A stretch of DNA of 64,000 nt from CALBPI01 sp039821645. Lineage in GTDB: Bacteria > Pseudomonadota > Gammaproteobacteria > Steroidobacterales > Woeseiaceae. Positions within the stretch are counted from its first letter, which is position 1. The number at the start of each line of letters is the position of its first letter. The stretch covers positions 1-64,000 of the forward strand of contig JBCBNU010000009.1 of assembly GCA_039821645.1 (NCBI GenBank), written 5' to 3'. Shown piece after piece: positions 60,514 to 64,000 of the stretch. The position numbers were made by a program, and so were the translations under genes. The notes under the pieces were generated by a model. The model was not told where the DNA came from. It saw nothing but the letters and a program-made list of their open reading frames with translations, and did no database searches.

Positions 60514-61503
60514 GTGCGGCACAAGAATCGGCTCTTTAGGCAGTTTGAAGTCTGGCGAAATGATGGCCATGAGATGGTGTTTGCCCTCGTGGTTGCCACC
60601 TCTGGTTCGACGTATGCAAAGCCTGGCGATTTCATGCTGATAACCGACAGCGGCCTGTTCCAGGGGCTACTGTCCGGTGGATGTGTCGAAGGCGATCTTG
60701 CCCTTCGCGCTCAGGATGTGTTGCGAAGTGATGGTGCCGCACTTGTCGATTACGATCTTGGAGGGGAACACGATGCGCTTTGGGGAATGGGCGCCGGTTG
60801 CGATGGCCGCCTTCAGATTCTGCTTGAGTGTTTGCGAGGCGACGCGCTGCGTGTATTTGTTGAACTCGCGAAGCGCTACGCGGATGGCAGACTCTCCAAG
60901 GTAACGCTCGAAGGCAGTTTGGGACAGCTGCAATGGCACCTTGCCGAATCGGCGCAAGGGACGACATCATTTGAGCTCGCGGACACGATATCAGGCGGTT
61001 TCCTGATTACGGCACCCCCCAACGTTCTCGTGTGTGGCGGCGGCGAAGACGTCTCGCCGCTCGTCGATCTGGCAACGGCCATGGGATGGCGAGTGACGGT
61101 GGCAGAGCACCGTCCGCACTATGTGGATTCGAGGGCTGCGGAAGGTGCGGTCGTAATCACCGGTGACTCAGTCGCTGAGCTCACTCAAAACATTGAGATG
61201 CAGCGTTACGACGCCGTTGTCGTAATGAGTCACCACCTTGGAAACGATATCAAGTACCTGACCGCGATCGCCCGGCATGCGCATTGGCAGTACATCGGTC
61301 TCTTAGGGCCGCCGCATCGACGCGAGCGCATCGTTACGGCATTGCCTCAAATCGCAGCGCTGAATGAGGTGCTGTATGGACCGGCGGGCTTAAATATTGG
61401 CGGGAGAGAACCTGCCAGTATCGCGCTATCGATTATTGCTCAGATTCACCAGTGTCTGGCAGGAACGGGCAGACTGACGGGAACGATCAGTTCTCGAGAT
61501 TGA
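60514..61503 (+). CDS. XdhC/CoxI-family molybdenum-cofactor protein
   Basis: 329 residues. XdhC proteins bind molybdopterin cofactor, sulfurate it through a partner, and insert it into xanthine-dehydrogenase-family enzymes. The N-terminal XdhC_CoxI domain shows TSGSTYAKPGDFMLI, LLSGGCVEGDLALRA and DYDLGGEHDALWGMGAGCDG; the C-terminal Rossmann domain shows VLVCGGGEDVSPLVDLATAMG and MSHHLGNDIKYL, and ends with NIGGREPASIALSIIAQI. GTG start at 60514. No hydroxylase or MocA gene is in the window. It overlaps the end of the convergent receiver/TonB gene by 17 bp. Confidence 0.93.
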   Translation: MRHKNRLFRQFEVWRNDGHEMVFALVVATSGSTYAKPGDFMLITDSGLFQGLLSGGCVEGDLALRAQDVLRSDGAALVDYDLGGEHDALWGMGAGCDGRLQILLECLRGDALRVFVELAKRYADGRLSKVTLEGSLGQLQWHLAESAQGTTSFELADTISGGFLITAPPNVLVCGGGEDVSPLVDLATAMGWRVTVAEHRPHYVDSRAAEGAVVITGDSVAELTQNIEMQRYDAVVVMSHHLGNDIKYLTAIARHAHWQYIGLLGPPHRRERIVTALPQIAALNEVLYGPAGLNIGGREPASIALSIIAQIHQCLAGTGRLTGTISSRD

Positions 61504-64000
61504 ATTCGAGCCTAACTCTGGCGCGGGTAGATGCGTCAGGGTCGTTGGTCTCCAACGGCTGATACTGCCACTTTTCTACCGCGTCGATCGCGGCACGGTC
61601 GAAAACGGATCCGGGCCGACTTTCGAGGACCACGACGTCGCTGGTGCTGCCGTCAGCATTCACCGTAAATTCCACATCGGCCCAACCTTCGACCCCACGC
61701 CTTTGCGCAGAACGTGGATAGCTCGGTGGCTGCGCGGATAGTTGAACGAGAATGTAGGCTGGCGGTTCTTCAGGTTCCGGCTCGACACGCTCTGTCTCAC
61801 GTGAAGGCGCCGTCGTGGCCGTCGGTGTCTGCGCAGCTTCAACTGCGCTCGGCGCAGACGCTGACGCCAGAGTCTCTCTCAGTTCACGGATCGCCTCTGG
61901 GTCGGCACCGGCAACCTCGGCCTGTGCAATCAGTCGACTGGCCGCGTTGGAGTCATTTTGAGCGACTGCGGTCTGCGCTTGCGTCACCAGCATCGATGCC
62001 ACGAAGCTGATGCCCTGAGTCGCGATGGGATTGCCCGGGTCCTGAGCAAGAGCAGCAGCGTAGTAGTCGCGTGCGCTATCGCCTGCTGGCGTCACAAGGT
62101 TGCCGGCAGCCATTCGATTGTTGGCACGATCGAGCAAGTCGCTAACGTCGGGTCGCGTCGGCTCCGATTCTGTGTTCGTCGTTGCGGCTCCCGGGCGGGA
62201 TTCGCTCGTATTGACTGTCTCCGCGGGGAGCGTTTGCTGGATCGAGCTCGCCGAATCAATGTCTGCTGGTTGTGCGACTGGTTCATTAATCGGTGAGGTG
62301 ACAGGCTGCGTTGCAGTCTGCGCGTCACGCAAGTCTCTGATTCTGGCGCGCGTTGCTTCTACAAGGCTCTGCTCGACCGTGCCTGATGCAGCGATACCCT
62401 CCAGTCTAGACTCTGCAGCTTTGAGGTCGCCGTTGATGAGGTCACGTTCGATCCGTGAGAACTCCTGACGCGAAACCTCCCGATTCAACTCTCGGTTAAG
62501 GAACGCAAGTCTAGGATGGCTAGGCACATGTTCATTCAAGACGCCGAGAACCTGACCAACACGGTCCAAGTTGTCGGCCAGAAAATCACGTTCAACCTGC
62601 GAGAAGACGTCTTCCAGCACGGCATCCAGACGGGCACGAGGGAGTGGATCCTCGCGTTGCAGGCGTGCGGCAGTTGCGTAGTGCAGCACCGCATTGTCAT
62701 CAGTGGGTAGTACTAATCGACCAGCACGCCTTGCCGAGTCTCCCGCGGCCATGGATTCCGAAGCAGCGACCACCGGGTCTTTCTGTGGTGCAGGTGCGGA
62801 TTGAACCGTCTCAGTGCTGCGATTCGTCGCGGGGGTGCCGCTTGGGTCCGAACCGCGACCCAGAATAAACGCCAGGCCGACAACGATGACTGCGCCCACG
62901 GCCCAGACGATCGGCGGGACCTTACGCAGAGCCCCAAAGAGGGACGGCTCGAGCTCGTCATCGAGTTCGGGTGCTGCGATACCGGTCTCGCGTACGTCTG
63001 TTGTGCGAAATAGCCCTGAGTCGAAGGTGACGCCTTTAATGATTCCGGTTTCGGTCATCTTCTGCTGCACGTCGGCAGGCGATAGCGGTACGTCTGTGGC
63101 GTTCAAGGTCAGGTGCTTTTTCGCAGAAGCTTCGATTGCCAGGCGCGACCGGCCGGGGCTCACCGGCTTCAACAGGAAACGGTAGACAAGGCCATCGCTG
63201 ATCAGGCCCATCATTTTCTCACCGTCCTCACGCCGTCCTGCAACGATTGTCACTAGAGACGGTATGTGTTTGCGCAATTGCGCCGTAATCGTCTTGACGT
63301 CTTTCACAGCGACCGCAGCATCGGTGATAAGCACACCGGCCGCGCCTTCACGCGCGATGTCGAGGGCTTCCTGCAAATTCGGTGCGTGATTGACGACGTG
63401 GCTGGTGCCGGCAGCTGCGCGAATGGTCTTCAGAAAGCTTGCATCGTTGGTCAATACAACGATCTCAACGTGACTTATTGCATGCGCCGAAACGTCGACA
63501 TCGGCTGAGGGCTCGATCACCGGGATGTCGCTCAGCGCCGGGAATGAACCGGTCGCAGCGGCGTTAGCGGTAACTGAGGAAAGCTCCCGTGCATTGAGGC
63601 CGGGTGAGGAGTCATTGGCAGGCACAGCCAGCGCCGAGACGGTCTCGCCGCGCAGTGTTGCATGAATCGCGGCACAAATTTCGTCGGGCGAGCTCTCCGC
63701 ACGCAACACCTGGTTGAGATGTCGGACGTTGACCAGAGCAGCTCTGTCGTCCTCCGTCATGTGACGTGAGGCGACCAAAATAGATCGTGTGTCCGGGGAC
63801 CGCTTTTTCGCTTCTTTCAGGGCTTCCTGGCCCGTCATGCCCGGCAGATCCTGCGCAGACACAATAATGTCGATTGGTGTGATGCCGAGCGTCGTCAGCG
63901 CTTCGGTCCCCGACGCGGCCATATGCACAGAGAATTCGTCACCCAAGCGACTGGCACAAGGCTCCATGAGCGCCGGCTCGGGGTGCAGAAACATCACTTG
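61487..64000 (-). CDS. Receiver-membrane-TPR-TonB C-terminal fusion protein (5' truncated)
   Basis: At least 836 residues, running off the window's right edge; a GTG at 63997 and an ATG at 63994 are in frame, but they fall inside the first strand of a receiver domain, so the true start is probably beyond. Domain 1 is a response-regulator-like receiver with the phospho-Asp position changed to Ala (IIVSAQDLPGMTG). A second receiver-like domain spans ~177-290 and keeps an Asp in LITDAAVAV and LLKPVS. A single membrane helix lies at ~361-380. The periplasmic part is TPR-like, then Pro-rich, then a TonB C-terminal domain (PPSYPRSAQRRGVEGWADVEF, ending in EKWQYQPL). Function is unassigned. Confidence 0.88.
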   Translation of the reverse strand, partial: QVMFLHPEPALMEPCASRLGDEFSVHMAASGTEALTTLGITPIDIIVSAQDLPGMTGQEALKEAKKRSPDTRSILVASRHMTEDDRAALVNVRHLNQVLRAESSPDEICAAIHATLRGETVSALAVPANDSSPGLNARELSSVTANAAATGSFPALSDIPVIEPSADVDVSAHAISHVEIVVLTNDASFLKTIRAAAGTSHVVNHAPNLQEALDIAREGAAGVLITDAAVAVKDVKTITAQLRKHIPSLVTIVAGRREDGEKMMGLISDGLVYRFLLKPVSPGRSRLAIEASAKKHLTLNATDVPLSPADVQQKMTETGIIKGVTFDSGLFRTTDVRETGIAAPELDDELEPSLFGALRKVPPIVWAVGAVIVVGLAFILGRGSDPSGTPATNRSTETVQSAPAPQKDPVVAASESMAAGDSARRAGRLVLPTDDNAVLHYATAARLQREDPLPRARLDAVLEDVFSQVERDFLADNLDRVGQVLGVLNEHVPSHPRLAFLNRELNREVSRQEFSRIERDLINGDLKAAESRLEGIAASGTVEQSLVEATRARIRDLRDAQTATQPVTSPINEPVAQPADIDSASSIQQTLPAETVNTSESRPGAATTNTESEPTRPDVSDLLDRANNRMAAGNLVTPAGDSARDYYAAALAQDPGNPIATQGISFVASMLVTQAQTAVAQNDSNAASRLIAQAEVAGADPEAIRELRETLASASAPSAVEAAQTPTATTAPSRETERVEPEPEEPPAYILVQLSAQPPSYPRSAQRRGVEGWADVEFTVNADGSTSDVVVLESRPGSVFDRAAIDAVEKWQYQPLETNDPDASTRARVRLEFNLEN

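Noticed and set aside
1..64000. CRISPR arrays, tRNA/rRNA genes, insertion sequences, prophage or integrases
   Set aside because: No regularly spaced repeats, tRNA-like or rRNA sequences, transposase or integrase motifs were seen by eye; a tRNAscan/Infernal run would be needed to exclude small RNAs.

Overview
This window looks like a chromosomal segment of a heterotrophic, aerobic, probably marine or soil gammaproteobacterium. The protein families are proteobacterial (PrpBCD methylcitrate cycle, IcmF, FadB-type trifunctional enzyme, TypA, MipA/OmpV, Ggt, TonB-type C-terminus). GC is moderately high and genes are densely packed, often with ATGA or GTGA overlaps. The order cannot be fixed from the sequence alone. 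I see no rRNA, tRNA, CRISPR array, insertion sequence or prophage.

Layout. 1-3619: end of a surface-polysaccharide/sugar-nucleotide block (TviB-type UDP-sugar dehydrogenase cut by the window edge, UDP-uronate epimerase, Pgi). 3785-5768: secreted S9 prolyl-oligopeptidase-like enzyme with an intrinsic terminator. 5831-15604: acyl-CoA metabolism (APH-like kinase, MaoC hydratase, two crotonases, fused isobutyryl-CoA mutase IcmF, hotdog thioesterase), interrupted by a YceI-like lipoprotein and a TetR/MipA pair divergent from icmF across a palindrome. 15613-23193: cytochrome P450 divergent from a TetR regulator that heads a beta-oxidation operon (thiolase, FadB-like, crotonase, LCAD-like dehydrogenase). 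23190-25818: minus-strand MBL hydrolase, FAD oxidoreductase and YtqB/MnmM-like methyltransferase, a candidate split route to mnm5U34 tRNA modification. 25905-27428: acyl-CoA synthetase. 27445-33476: minus-strand operon of flavin reductase, amidase, small membrane protein and prpB-prpC-prpD. 33587-36174: lipoprotein, then a PTPS (ExxHGH type) gene coupled to an SDR.

36512-47085: an eight-gene plus-strand operon with start-stop overlaps at most junctions. It encodes a Tat-exported TldD-like metalloprotease, a TldE-like partner, a Tat-exported DUF4159 protein, MoxR ATPase, DUF58 protein, and three large membrane-anchored proteins. 47091-53712 (or 53760): a minus-strand operon with a permease, a possible 72-residue protein, an OlsB-like N-acyltransferase, a PlsC/OlsA-like O-acyltransferase, a DinB protein, a three-part alpha/beta-hydrolase/DedA/ATP-grasp fusion, and a secreted START-like protein. 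I read it as a candidate aminolipid synthesis or trafficking locus. 53782-59789: MDR reductase, gamma-glutamyltransferase, TypA, MFS transporter. 59786-64000: maleylacetoacetate isomerase, orphan XdhC protein, and a receiver-membrane-TPR-TonB fusion truncated by the window end.

Taken together the middle of the window is a catabolic region. Branched or odd-chain acyl groups could be activated (acyl-CoA synthetase), oxidised (FadE, FadB, thiolase, crotonases, MaoC), isomerised (IcmF), and the resulting propionyl-CoA cleared by PrpBCD, with two local TetR regulators. The two back-to-back envelope operons (TldD/MoxR and acyltransferase/DedA/ATP-grasp) are the most likely places for undescribed biology.
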